In this document: positions 1-8,248 of the stretch, piece after piece
Layout: the number at the start of each line of letters is the position of its first letter
How positions within the stretch are numbered: the stretch's first letter is position 1
Origin: JAWLGW01 sp964569055
GTDB taxonomy: Bacteria; Planctomycetota; J058
DNA: 12,450 nt
Direction of reading: 5' to 3'
NCBI GenBank assembly: GCA_964569055.1
Contig: CAZMSZ010000218.1
Coordinates: 1-12,450 of the forward strand
Translations under genes and position numbers: made by a program
The notes under the pieces: model-generated
The model's input: only the letters and a program-made list of their open reading frames with translations
The model's database searches: none
What the model was told of the DNA's origin: nothing

Positions 1-120
1 AATCGGAATCGGAATCGGATTCGGATTCGGATTCGGATTCGGATTCGGATTCGGAATCGGAATCGGATTCGGATTCGGATTCGGACTCGGACTCGGGCTC
101 GGAATCGGAATCGGAATCGG
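1..120. repeat. Hexanucleotide tandem repeat, 20 units of NNTCGG
   Basis: Twenty uninterrupted six-base units fill the left end: mostly AATCGG and ATTCGG, with two ACTCGG and one GCTCGG. All differences fall in the first two bases of the unit. Like units are grouped in runs (three AATCGG, six ATTCGG, two AATCGG, three ATTCGG and so on), as expected of unit duplication by slippage or unequal crossing over. In one forward frame it would read alternating Ile/Phe/Leu and Gly; in one reverse frame Asp/Glu alternating with Ser or Pro. No open frame from the neighbouring gene runs into it, so coding is not supported. It starts at base 1, so its true length is unknown. Confidence 0.95.
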
Positions 121-159
121 GTGGCTGTCGCTTTGCAGCGCGCCTCGGCTAGCGAGGGG

Positions 160-230
160 AGGCCGGACCGCCGAGAGCGCAGCGAGCGCAGAGACCTCGG
201 CGGTCCTCGGCGCTCTCGGCGGTTGATTCC
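160..230. repeat. Multi-arm inverted repeat (CTCGGCG motif)
   Basis: The 14 bases at 167-180 are the exact reverse complement of 210-223. A second possible partner for the same left arm lies at 196-205, which pairs with 166-175. The heptamer CTCGGCG occurs at 196, 206 and 215 on the + strand, and its complement CGCCGAG at 169. RNA from here could form two alternative stems. It looks like a degenerate short-period repeat element lying just before the first gene. A role in transcription or RNA folding is possible but not shown. Confidence 0.7.
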
Positions 231-296
231 TGATTGGGCTTCACTACCGCGACGGTACGCGGCGGCCTCTCGAAGTCGGAGTCCGACCCGATCCAG

Positions 297-302
297 TACA
301 CT
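297..302 (+). promoter_or_regulatory. Possible -10 box for the phosphatase/kinase unit
   Basis: TACACT lies 21 bases before the GTG start at 324. Transcription starting about seven bases downstream would leave a short leader that still contains the AAGGAG Shine-Dalgarno sequence at 313-318. No convincing -35 box is seen at 16-18 bases upstream, so this is tentative. Confidence 0.3.
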
Positions 303-323
303 GCGCCCCCACAAGGAGCCGCC

Positions 324-794
324 GTGACCCAGCGTGTGCTGTTCGTGTGCCTCGGGAACATCTGCCGCTCGCCGCTGGCGGAGGGGGTGTTCCTCCACCT
401 CGTGAAGGAGGCCGGGCTCGAGGAGCGCTACGAGGTCGAGTCGGCGGGGACCTCGGCTTATCACGTGGGGGAGCGGCCCGACCCGCGCTCGGTCGACGTG
501 GCGGCTCGGCATGGGGTGGAGCTCCCCTCGCGGGCGCGGCAGGTGGGCGGGAAGGACTTCGAGACGTTCGACCTGATCGTGGCCATGGACCAGCAGAACG
601 TGCGCGACCTGCTCGCGCGCTGCCCGACGGCCTACCGCGGCAAGGTGCGTCGGCTGCGCGAGTACGACCCCCAGGGCGGGGAGGACGTGCCGGATCCCTA
701 CTACGGGGGACCCGGCGGGTTCGACGAGGTGTACGCCATGGTCGAGCGCTCGTGCCGCGCGCTGCTGGCCGCGCTCGAGGCGGGCGACCGCTGA
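324..794 (+). CDS. Low-molecular-weight protein-tyrosine-phosphatase family protein
   Basis: A 156-residue cytoplasmic phosphatase, the usual family length. The signature loop C-L-G-N-I-C-R-S starts at Cys9, the nucleophile, with Arg15 binding phosphate; the general-acid Asp124 sits in a DPYYGG motif near the C-terminus. The GTG start at 324 is chosen because AAGGAG lies five bases upstream and the protein begins right at the first strand (VTQRVLFVCLGN). An upstream ATG at 234 would add 30 residues that do not fit the family. The gene is followed at once by a fructosamine-kinase homologue, probably in one transcript. Family members next to such kinases (for example in Thermus thermophilus) remove phosphate from protein ribulosamine 5-phosphates as well as phosphotyrosine, so deglycation is the preferred role. 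A tyrosine-phosphatase or capsule-signalling role is the alternative. Confidence 0.93.
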   Translation: MTQRVLFVCLGNICRSPLAEGVFLHLVKEAGLEERYEVESAGTSAYHVGERPDPRSVDVAARHGVELPSRARQVGGKDFETFDLIVAMDQQNVRDLLARCPTAYRGKVRRLREYDPQGGEDVPDPYYGGPGGFDEVYAMVERSCRALLAALEAGDR

Positions 795-808
795 GCCGCG
801 CCGCCCTG

Positions 809-1669
809 GTGGCCGCGGCCCTGGCCGAGGCGCTCGGGTCGCCGGTGGAGGACCTCGCGCTCGACCCGGCGGGGGGCGGGTGCATCAACTCGGCGGCGAC
901 CACGACCGCCGCCGGGCGGCGGCTGTTCGTGAAGTGGAACGACCGGCCGCTCGCCGGCCAGTTCGCCTACGAGGCGGCGGGCCTCGCGGCGCTCGCGGGC
1001 AGCGGGACCTCGCTGGTGATCCCCGCCCCGATCGCCTGGCGCGACGACGGTCCGGGGCGCTCGTTCCTGGTGCTCGACCACCTCGAGCCGGGGGCGCGCC
1101 GGCGCGGGTTCGACGAGGCGCTCGGCCGCGGCCTGGCGGAGCTGCACCGGGCGAGCGACCCGCGCGGGTTCGGGTTCGAGCTCGAGGGCTACTGCGGCGC
1201 CACGCCCCAGCCCAACGGCTGGCTGGCGAGCTGGGCCGAGTTCTATCGGGAGCGGCGCCTGGGGCACCAGCTCCGCCTCGCCGCGGCGCGGGGGCTCGAC
1301 TCGGCCGCGCTCCGCGACGGCGAGCGGGTGTGCGCGCGCCTCGAGCAGCTCGTGGGCGCGAGCGAGCCCTCGGCGCTGATCCACGGGGACCTGTGGTCGG
1401 GCAACCTCCACGTGGCGCCGGACGGCCGCCCGGCCCTGATCGACCCCGCCGCCTACTACGGCCACCGCGAGGCCGAGCTCGGCATGATGACCCTGTTCGG
1501 CGGCTTCTCCGAGCGGGTCTACGCCGCCTACCACGAGGCGTTCCCGCTCCAGCCCGGCTGGCGCGAGCGCGTCGACCTGTACGCGCTCTACCACGTGCTC
1601 AACCACTTCAACCTGTTCGGCGGCGGCTACGGCGCCCAGGCCGCGCGCTTGCTGCGTCGGTTCGCCTGA
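809..1669 (+). CDS. Fructosamine/ribulosamine 3-kinase family protein
   Basis: An aminoglycoside-phosphotransferase-fold kinase that should phosphorylate the third carbon of protein-bound ribulosamine or erythrulosamine, making the sugar adduct unstable. From the GTG at 809 it has 286 residues, the same as E. coli YniA. The ATP-site lysine is in LFVKWNDR (Lys42), the catalytic loop is HGDLWSGN (192-199, Asp194) and the metal-binding Asp212 is in IDPAAYYGHRE. The conserved GATPQPNGW (130-138) and C-terminal YHVLNHFNLFGGGY are also present. The start is uncertain: a CTG at 791 overlaps the phosphatase stop codon and matches the family N-terminus slightly better, and a GTG at 752 is also in frame. 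None has a strong Shine-Dalgarno sequence, which suggests translational coupling to the phosphatase. Bacterial homologues prefer ribulosamines to fructosamines. Confidence 0.9.
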   Translation: MAAALAEALGSPVEDLALDPAGGGCINSAATTTAAGRRLFVKWNDRPLAGQFAYEAAGLAALAGSGTSLVIPAPIAWRDDGPGRSFLVLDHLEPGARRRGFDEALGRGLAELHRASDPRGFGFELEGYCGATPQPNGWLASWAEFYRERRLGHQLRLAAARGLDSAALRDGERVCARLEQLVGASEPSALIHGDLWSGNLHVAPDGRPALIDPAAYYGHREAELGMMTLFGGFSERVYAAYHEAFPLQPGWRERVDLYALYHVLNHFNLFGGGYGAQAARLLRRFA

Positions 1670-1679
1670 ACCTGGCGCG

Positions 1680-2478
1680 TCACCCCGCCGGAGGCGTGGC
1701 CGGCCAGAGCGCGCGCAGCGCGCGCAGGGCCGGCAGCGCCGGGAGCAGCGTCAGCGCGAGGGTCAGGAGCGCGACGCTCAGCGTGATCCGGGCGGGGGCC
1801 TCGATCGCGCGCGCCAACCACAGGCCGAACAGGCCGCCCGCGAGCGCGAGCGCGCCGCCCACGGCGGCCACGAGCGCCGCCCAGCACGAGCGAGGCCGAG
1901 TCGCGAGCGGGGTCGCCTCGGCGAGGAGACCTGCCGCCCGCAGCTCGTCGAGGGCGCGCCCGGCGTCCGCCAGCCCGGGGCAGGCCAGGCGCCCGACCCG
2001 ATCGCGCAGCAGGGCGGCGCCGAGCTCCCAGCCGAACAGCGCGTACAGCACCCCGCGGCGCTCCGAGACCGACGCGCCGGCGCGGACGGCGAGCACCAGC
2101 GCGCGCCCCTCGCGCCCCACCTGCTCGACGTCACTCCAGCGCACCTCGCGCGACCAGCCGCCAGCGCTGACGCGCGCGCGGTGGCTGGTCAGGGTGACCT
2201 CGGTGGCGGTCAGCCAGCGGCAGTACGCCAGCAGGACGGCCGCGGCGGCGAGGAGGCCGACCGCGAGGAGGGCCGCTCCGTTCACGCTCCCGCGCGGCAA
2301 GCTGAACCACTCACGCAAGCCCAGCTGCATGCGCGAACCCCAGCGCGGCCAGGGCCAAGATCACGAGCGGCGGCAGCTCCAGGAGGTCGCCTGGCCCGAG
2401 CCGTCGACGGCCCGACCACACCACCCGCTCGTCGGGCGCGAGCCCCTCGCTGCACGTGCCCAGGGGGTGCTGGCCCAT
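1680..2478 (-). pseudogene. Bacterial PH-like multi-helix membrane protein, interrupted by a +1 frame shift
   Basis: Two overlapping reading frames look like one gene. The first, 2478 to 2311, encodes 55 residues containing PDERVVWSGRRR and a hydrophobic stretch, the usual opening of bacterial PH-domain membrane proteins. The second runs from 2330 to 1680 (216 residues) and continues with a second helix, a beta-rich stretch (TATEVTLTSHRARVSAG...WSDVEQV) typical of that domain, and two more hydrophobic segments near the C-terminus. Skipping one base within the 20-base overlap (2311-2330) gives a continuous protein of about 265 residues with four membrane segments. ATG 2478 has TACCCT exactly six bases upstream, as other starts here do. 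Its function is unknown. It may be a true pseudogene, an assembly error, or two coupled cistrons. It converges on the kinase-family gene with 10 bases between the stops. Confidence 0.65.
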
Positions 2479-2484
2479 GGAGAG

Positions 2485-2490
2485 AGGGTA
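2485..2490 (-). promoter_or_regulatory. -10 box for leaderless start of the PH-like gene
   Basis: On the minus strand TACCCT is followed by six bases and then ATG at 2478. This is the TANNNT-N6-start arrangement seen at three other genes in the window. No Shine-Dalgarno sequence is present and no clear -35 box was found. Confidence 0.5.
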
Positions 2491-2593
2491 GCAGGCCCTC
2501 GTCGCGTAGGGCGCCGGTCGCGCGGCGGCTCGGTCGCGCCGCGTCGCTCACGGCGCGCGTCGCGGCGCGGGTGCTCCCCTGGCCGTCCTGCGC

Positions 2594-2599
2594 TATCGT
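2594..2599 (+). promoter_or_regulatory. -10 box for leaderless start of the Ser/Thr kinase gene
   Basis: TATCGT is followed by six bases (2600-2605) and the GTG start at 2606, so transcription would begin at or next to the start codon. There is no Shine-Dalgarno sequence before this GTG. The -35 region is not recognisable. Confidence 0.5.
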
Positions 2600-2605
2600 A
2601 CGGGC

Positions 2606-4474
<1,869 letters not shown>

Positions 4475-4478
4475 CGCC

Positions 4479-4919
4479 CTAGTTCCCTTCGAGCCGGCGG
4501 ATCTTGTCGACCCGCTGCGCGTGGCGGCCGCCCTCGAACGGGGTGGCGAGCCACACCTCGAGCATGCGCTCGGCGCGCTCGGCGGGGACCAGGCGCTCGC
4601 CGACCGCGAACACGTTGGCGTCGTTGTGCTCGCGCGAGAGGCGGGCGCTGTCCTCGTCCCACACGATCGCGGCGCGGATCCCGGGCACCTTGTTGGCGGC
4701 GATCCCGATCCCGATCCCCGATCCGCACACCAGCAGGCCGCGCGCGTCCGGCTCGGCGGCGACCCGGCGCGCGACCTTCTCGGCGAAGTCGGGGTAGTCC
4801 ACGCGCTCGGCCGTCTGGGGCCCGAGGTCCTCGACCTCGTGCCCCAGCCGCCGCGCCACCTCGATCAGGCGCTGCTTGAGCGTCAGCCCGGCGTGATCGC
4901 TCCCCGCGTACAGCTTCAC
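4479..4919 (-). CDS. rpiB: Ribose 5-phosphate isomerase B
   Basis: A 146-residue RpiB/LacAB-family isomerase that interconverts ribose 5-phosphate and ribulose 5-phosphate in the pentose phosphate pathway. It matches E. coli RpiB in length and motifs: GSDHAG near the N-terminus (Asp8, His9), catalytic Cys65 in VCGSGIGIGIAANK, His98 and Asp100 in SREHNDANV, and the closing EGGRHAQRVDKI. The GTG start lies only three bases after the etfA stop and has no good Shine-Dalgarno sequence, so it is probably translated by coupling as the last gene of the operon. Some family members act on allose 6-phosphate or galactose 6-phosphate. The Cys65 and SREHND pattern favours ribose 5-phosphate. Its place behind a fatty/amino-acid oxidation unit suggests convenience rather than a shared pathway. 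Confidence 0.96.
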   Translation of the reverse strand: MKLYAGSDHAGLTLKQRLIEVARRLGHEVEDLGPQTAERVDYPDFAEKVARRVAAEPDARGLLVCGSGIGIGIAANKVPGIRAAIVWDEDSARLSREHNDANVFAVGERLVPAERAERMLEVWLATPFEGGRHAQRVDKIRRLEGN

Positions 4920-4922
4920 GGG

Positions 4923-5909
4923 TTACCCGCGGTGCTTCTTGACCTCTTCGGTCAGGCGCGGGACCACCTCGAACAGGTCGCCCACGATCCCGTAGTCGGC
5001 CACCTTGAAGATCGGCGCGTCGGGGTCCTTGTTGATCGCGACGATCGTCTTGCTGGTCGACATGCCGGCGAGGTGCTGGATCGCGCCCGAGATCCCCACC
5101 GCGAAGTACAGGTTGGGCGACACCGTCTTGCCGGTCTGGCCGACCTGGTCGGAGTGCGGCCGCCAGCCGGCGTCGACCACCGCGCGCGAGGCGCCGACCG
5201 TGGCGCCGAGCGCGTCGGCGAGCTCCTCGAGCAGCTTGAAGTTCTCGGGCCCCTTCAGGCCGCGGCCGCCCGAGACGATGATCTCGGCCTCGGTCAGGTC
5301 GGCCTTGTCGCTCTTGGCCGCGTCCTCGCCCACGACCTTCGACTCGAGCGCGTCGGCGCCGAAGTCGAGCGCGAGGTCCGCCACCGGCGCGTCCCCGCCC
5401 TCCTGCTCCGCCACCGCGAAGGTGTTGGGCCGGGCCGAGACGAGCTGCGGGGTGGTGTTCAGCTTGACGGTGGCGTAGGCCTTGCCCGCGTAGAGCGGCC
5501 GCGTGAGCGACAGCCGGCCGCCCTCCACCGTCATGCCGGTCACGTCGGGGGCGTAGCCGACGTCGAGCAGGGCGGCCAGGCGCGGGGCGAGGTCCTTGCC
5601 GTCGAGGGTCGCCGCCACGAGCACCACCTCGGGCGACTCGGCGCGGACCGCGGCGGCGGCCGCCTTGGCGTAGGCGTCGCCGTTGTAGGCGTCGAGCCAG
5701 TCCGCCGCGGCCACCAGCACCCGGTCGGCGCCCTGCTTGCCGAGCGACGCCGCCGCCGCCTTGGCCTCGGCGCCGCCGATCACCAGCGCCGTCACGTCGC
5801 CGCCGCCGAGGGCGCCCTTGAGCCGGGCCGCCTCGGCCACGCACTCCAGCGCCCCCTTCTTGAACTTGCCGCCGCGGAACTCGGCCACGACCAGGATCTT
5901 GGAAGCCAC
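4923..5909 (-). CDS. etfA: Electron transfer flavoprotein, alpha subunit
   Basis: A 328-residue FAD-carrying subunit of the soluble ETF heterodimer, which takes electrons from acyl-CoA dehydrogenases and passes them to the membrane quinone pool through ETF:quinone oxidoreductase. The N-terminal half (about 1-190) is the Rossmann-like domain shared with EtfB. The C-terminal FAD domain (about 210-328) has SGGRGLKG (213-220), a Ser-Arg pair (241-242), GQTGKTVSPNLYFAVGISGA (257-276) and AINKDPDAPIFKVADYGIVGD (291-311), all family hallmarks. The GTG start has AAGAGG five bases upstream. It sits 39 bases after etfB and directly before rpiB. No ferredoxin domain or other sign of a bifurcating partner is present, so an ordinary respiratory ETF is most likely. 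Confidence 0.96.
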   Translation of the reverse strand: MASKILVVAEFRGGKFKKGALECVAEAARLKGALGGGDVTALVIGGAEAKAAAASLGKQGADRVLVAAADWLDAYNGDAYAKAAAAAVRAESPEVVLVAATLDGKDLAPRLAALLDVGYAPDVTGMTVEGGRLSLTRPLYAGKAYATVKLNTTPQLVSARPNTFAVAEQEGGDAPVADLALDFGADALESKVVGEDAAKSDKADLTEAEIIVSGGRGLKGPENFKLLEELADALGATVGASRAVVDAGWRPHSDQVGQTGKTVSPNLYFAVGISGAIQHLAGMSTSKTIVAINKDPDAPIFKVADYGIVGDLFEVVPRLTEEVKKHRG

Positions 5910-5948
5910 GGGTACCTCTTCGTGTGTTCTCGCTGGGATGACGGGGCG

Positions 5949-6722
5949 CTAGAAGCTGAGGACCTTCGCCTCTTCCTGGAGCAGCCGGAGCAGCTCGGGC
6001 ACCACGTCGGGGCCGTTGCCGACGATCTTGCCCGCCACCGGCTCGGGGGGCGGCGCGAGCGCCACCACCTCGTAGGCGGGCGCGGGCCAGCTGAAGGCGA
6101 ACTCGGCGATCGGCTTCTTGTTGGCCGCCAGGATCTCCTTCAGCTTGGGGTACTTCTCCTCGCCGAGGTCGCGCTGACCGGTGATCACCGCGGGGAGGGT
6201 GACCTCGATCGTCTGCACCCGGCCCTCGGCCGCGCGCTTGACCAGCGCCTTGCCGTCCTGGACCTCGATCCCGACCGCGTCGGTGACGCAGGGGACGCCG
6301 AGCACGGTCGCCACCATGGGGCCGACCGACAGCGCCTGATCGTCGACCGCCTGCCGGCCGAAGAACACCAGGTCGAACGCGCCCTCGGCCTGGATCGCCG
6401 CGGCCAGCGCCTTGGCGACCGCCAGCGGGTCGCGGTTCTCGGGCTGCGTGTCGGGGATCAGCACGCCGCGGTCGACGCCGAGCGCGAGCGCCTCCTTGAT
6501 CCCCTTGCGGGCCTCGTTCTCGCCCTTGTTGGGGTTGCCGGCGCACACCGCGACGACCTCGCCGCCGGCGGCCTCGCGCAGCGCGAGCGCCCGCGACACG
6601 GCGCGCAGGTCGTAGGGGCCGAGCCCGTACTTCACGCCCTTGTCGATCTCCTTGGCGCCGGGGCTCACCTTGATCTTGGCGGCCGTGTCGGGGGCCGGCT
6701 TGACGCAGACGAAGATCCGCAT
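5949..6722 (-). CDS. etfB: Electron transfer flavoprotein, beta subunit
   Basis: A 257-residue partner of EtfA that contacts the acyl-CoA dehydrogenase and normally binds AMP. It begins with MRIFVCVKPAPDTAAKIKV and has YGLGPYDLRAVSRAL (32-46), a core strand-loop DLVFFGRQAVDDQ (117-129) and the C-terminal PAVITGQRDLGEEKYPKLKEILAANKK region that includes the dehydrogenase recognition loop. The ATG start has a GAGGAG sequence about ten bases upstream. The gene follows the dehydrogenase stop by 24 bases. The order dehydrogenase-etfB-etfA on one strand implies that the ETF is made together with its electron donor. The NPNKGENEARKG segment (63-73) differs somewhat from the better-known ETF-beta nucleotide loop, so whether it binds AMP cannot be judged. 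Confidence 0.95.
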   Translation of the reverse strand: MRIFVCVKPAPDTAAKIKVSPGAKEIDKGVKYGLGPYDLRAVSRALALREAAGGEVVAVCAGNPNKGENEARKGIKEALALGVDRGVLIPDTQPENRDPLAVAKALAAAIQAEGAFDLVFFGRQAVDDQALSVGPMVATVLGVPCVTDAVGIEVQDGKALVKRAAEGRVQTIEVTLPAVITGQRDLGEEKYPKLKEILAANKKPIAEFAFSWPAPAYEVVALAPPPEPVAGKIVGNGPDVVPELLRLLQEEAKVLSF

Positions 6723-6746
6723 GGCTCTCGCTCTCCTCTCGCCCCG

Positions 6747-7925
6747 CTACCCGCGGAACGCGGCGTGCCCGGTCAGGTGCTGGCCGAGCGCCAAAGTGTG
6801 GATGTCGTGGGTGCCCTCGTAGGTGTACACGCTCTCGATGTTCATGAGGTGGCGCATCACCTGGTACTCGTCGCACACCCCGTTCGCGCCGAGCAGCTCG
6901 CGGCCGAGCTTGGCGACCTCGCGCGCCGCCCAGCAGTTGTTCCGCTTGCCGAACGAGACGTGGTAGTGCTTGGCCTTGCCCTGGTCCTTGAGCCGCCCGA
7001 GGTGGTAGGCGACGAGCTGGGCCTTGGTCAGCTCGGTGTGCATCCACACCAGCTTCTCCTGCACCAGCTGGAACCCGGCCAGCGGCCGATCGAACTGCGG
7101 GCGCTGCTGCGTGTAGCGCAGCGCCTCGTCGAACACCGCCATGGCCGAGCCGACGACCCCCCACACGATCCCGTAGCGGGCCTGGCTGAGGCACATCAAC
7201 GCGTTCTTCAGCCCCTCGGTCTTGGCGAGCAGCGCGTCCTGGCCGACGCGCACGTCCTCCATGATCAGCTCCGAGGTGACCGAGGCGCGCAGCGAGAACT
7301 TGCCCTCGATCAGCGGCGCCGAGAAGCCGGGCGTGTCGGTCGGGACGATGAACCCGCGGATCCCTTCGGGGGTCCTGGCCCACACGATCGCGATGTCGGC
7401 GATCGAGCCGTTGGTGATCCAGCGCTTGGTCCCGTTGAGCACCCAGCCGTCGCCGTCGGGGACGGCCTTGGTCTCCATGCCGGCCGGGTCGCTGCCGTGG
7501 TCGGGCTCCGACAGGCCGAAGCAGCCGATCACCTCGCCCTTGGCCATCTTGGGCAGGAACTTGCGCCGCTGCTCCTCGCTGCCGAAGGCGTAGATCGGAT
7601 ACATGCACAGGGAGCCCTGCACCGAGCAGAACGAGCGGATCCCCGAGTCGCCGCGCTCGAGCTCCTGCATGATCAGCCCGTAGGCCACGCTGCTGAGGCC
7701 GAGGCAGCCGTACTCCTCGGGCAGGCTCGGCCCGAGCCAGCCCTGCTCGCCCATGACCGTGGCCAGCTCGCGCGGGAACGTGCCGGCGCGGTGGTGCTCC
7801 TCGATCAGGCGGGTGTCGATCAGCTCGCGGTCGACGAACTCGCGCGTCGCGTCGCGGATCGCGCGCTCCTCGTCGGACAGGAGCGCGTCGAGCTCGAAGA
7901 AGTCGACGCCCTGGAACTCGCTCAT
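6747..7925 (-). CDS. Glutaryl-CoA dehydrogenase (acyl-CoA dehydrogenase family)
   Basis: A 392-residue FAD enzyme that should oxidise and decarboxylate glutaryl-CoA to crotonyl-CoA, a step of lysine, tryptophan and aromatic-compound breakdown. The closest family memory is human GCDH: ELERGDSGIRSFCSVQGSL (88-106), PIYAFGSEEQR, IGCFGLSEPDHGSDPAGM, LNGTKRWITNG, GKFSLRAS, QARYGIVWGV and YTYEGTHDIHTLALG. The catalytic base is Glu370. Glu90, Arg97, Ser98 and Tyr369 correspond to the active-site network kept in decarboxylating enzymes, so decarboxylation is expected. The ATG start has AAGGA ten bases upstream and a leader of about 40 bases from the promoter at 7973-8001. It is the first gene of the operon with etfB, etfA and rpiB. 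A broader acyl-CoA specificity cannot be excluded. Confidence 0.93.
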   Translation of the reverse strand: MSEFQGVDFFELDALLSDEERAIRDATREFVDRELIDTRLIEEHHRAGTFPRELATVMGEQGWLGPSLPEEYGCLGLSSVAYGLIMQELERGDSGIRSFCSVQGSLCMYPIYAFGSEEQRRKFLPKMAKGEVIGCFGLSEPDHGSDPAGMETKAVPDGDGWVLNGTKRWITNGSIADIAIVWARTPEGIRGFIVPTDTPGFSAPLIEGKFSLRASVTSELIMEDVRVGQDALLAKTEGLKNALMCLSQARYGIVWGVVGSAMAVFDEALRYTQQRPQFDRPLAGFQLVQEKLVWMHTELTKAQLVAYHLGRLKDQGKAKHYHVSFGKRNNCWAAREVAKLGRELLGANGVCDEYQVMRHLMNIESVYTYEGTHDIHTLALGQHLTGHAAFRG

Positions 7926-7972
7926 GCGAAGACCGTCCTTGGCCGCGTCCGCCGCCCGGCGGCGGGGCCGGA

Positions 7973-8001
7973 ATGTTAGGGGGGCTACCGAGGCGGGTCA
8001 A
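7973..8001 (-). promoter_or_regulatory. Sigma70-type promoter of the gcdH-etfBA-rpiB operon
   Basis: On the minus strand TTGACC (7996-8001) and TAACAT (7973-7978) are separated by exactly 17 bases. Transcription would start near 7966, giving a leader of about 40 bases. The leader contains a GC-rich inverted repeat around 7950-7966 and the AAGGA before the dehydrogenase start. The -35 box lies inside the 55-bp sequence that is duplicated at the gap. The second copy of that box at 8151-8156 has no -10 partner. Confidence 0.65.
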
Positions 8002-8038
8002 CGCCCACCGGACCGCGCGAGCCTACCGCACCGGCGCG
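7984..8038. repeat. 55-bp direct repeat, copy 1 (gap flank)
   Basis: These 55 bases end at the first N of the gap and are identical to the 55 bases that begin right after the last N. They contain the -35 box of the operon promoter. The best explanation is one stretch assembled twice, not a biological repeat. Confidence 0.95.
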
Positions 8039-8138
8039 NNNNNNNNNNNNNNNNNNNNNNNNNNNNNNNNNNNNNNNNNNNNNNNNNNNNNNNNNNNNNN
8101 NNNNNNNNNNNNNNNNNNNNNNNNNNNNNNNNNNNNNN
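8039..8138. other. Assembly gap of 100 N
   Basis: Exactly 100 unknown bases, the usual placeholder for a gap of unknown size. Both flanks are the same 55-bp sequence, so the two contigs probably overlap and the real missing length may be zero. Confidence 0.98.
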
Positions 8139-8193
8139 GCTACCGAGGCGGGTCAACGCCCACCGGACCGCGCGAGCCTACCGCACCGGCGCG
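8139..8193. repeat. 55-bp direct repeat, copy 2 (gap flank)
   Basis: Identical to 7984-8038 and starting exactly at the end of the N run. Collapsing the two copies and the gap would shorten the space between the lipid kinase and the dehydrogenase from 490 to 335 bases. Confidence 0.95.
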
Positions 8194-8248
8194 TAGAGAG
8201 GACGAAGAGGGCCCGCTACGGCGGGTGGCTGCGCAGGGAAAGAAGCTC

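Noticed and set aside
1..120. CRISPR array or coding repeat
   Set aside because: The six-base units are contiguous without spacers, and no open frame from a gene extends through them.
121..327. Small + strand frame of 68 codons before the phosphatase
   Set aside because: It lies over the inverted repeat, is Arg/Ser-rich, and lacks a Shine-Dalgarno sequence, a -10 box or any family motif.
2311..2478. Independent 55-codon small gene
   Set aside because: Its peptide looks like the N-terminus of the following PH-like protein, so I treat it as part of that broken gene.
7984..8193. Attachment-site or target-site duplication around an inserted element
   Set aside because: The copies abut a placeholder N run exactly and have the length of a common k-mer, so overlapping contig ends explain them better.
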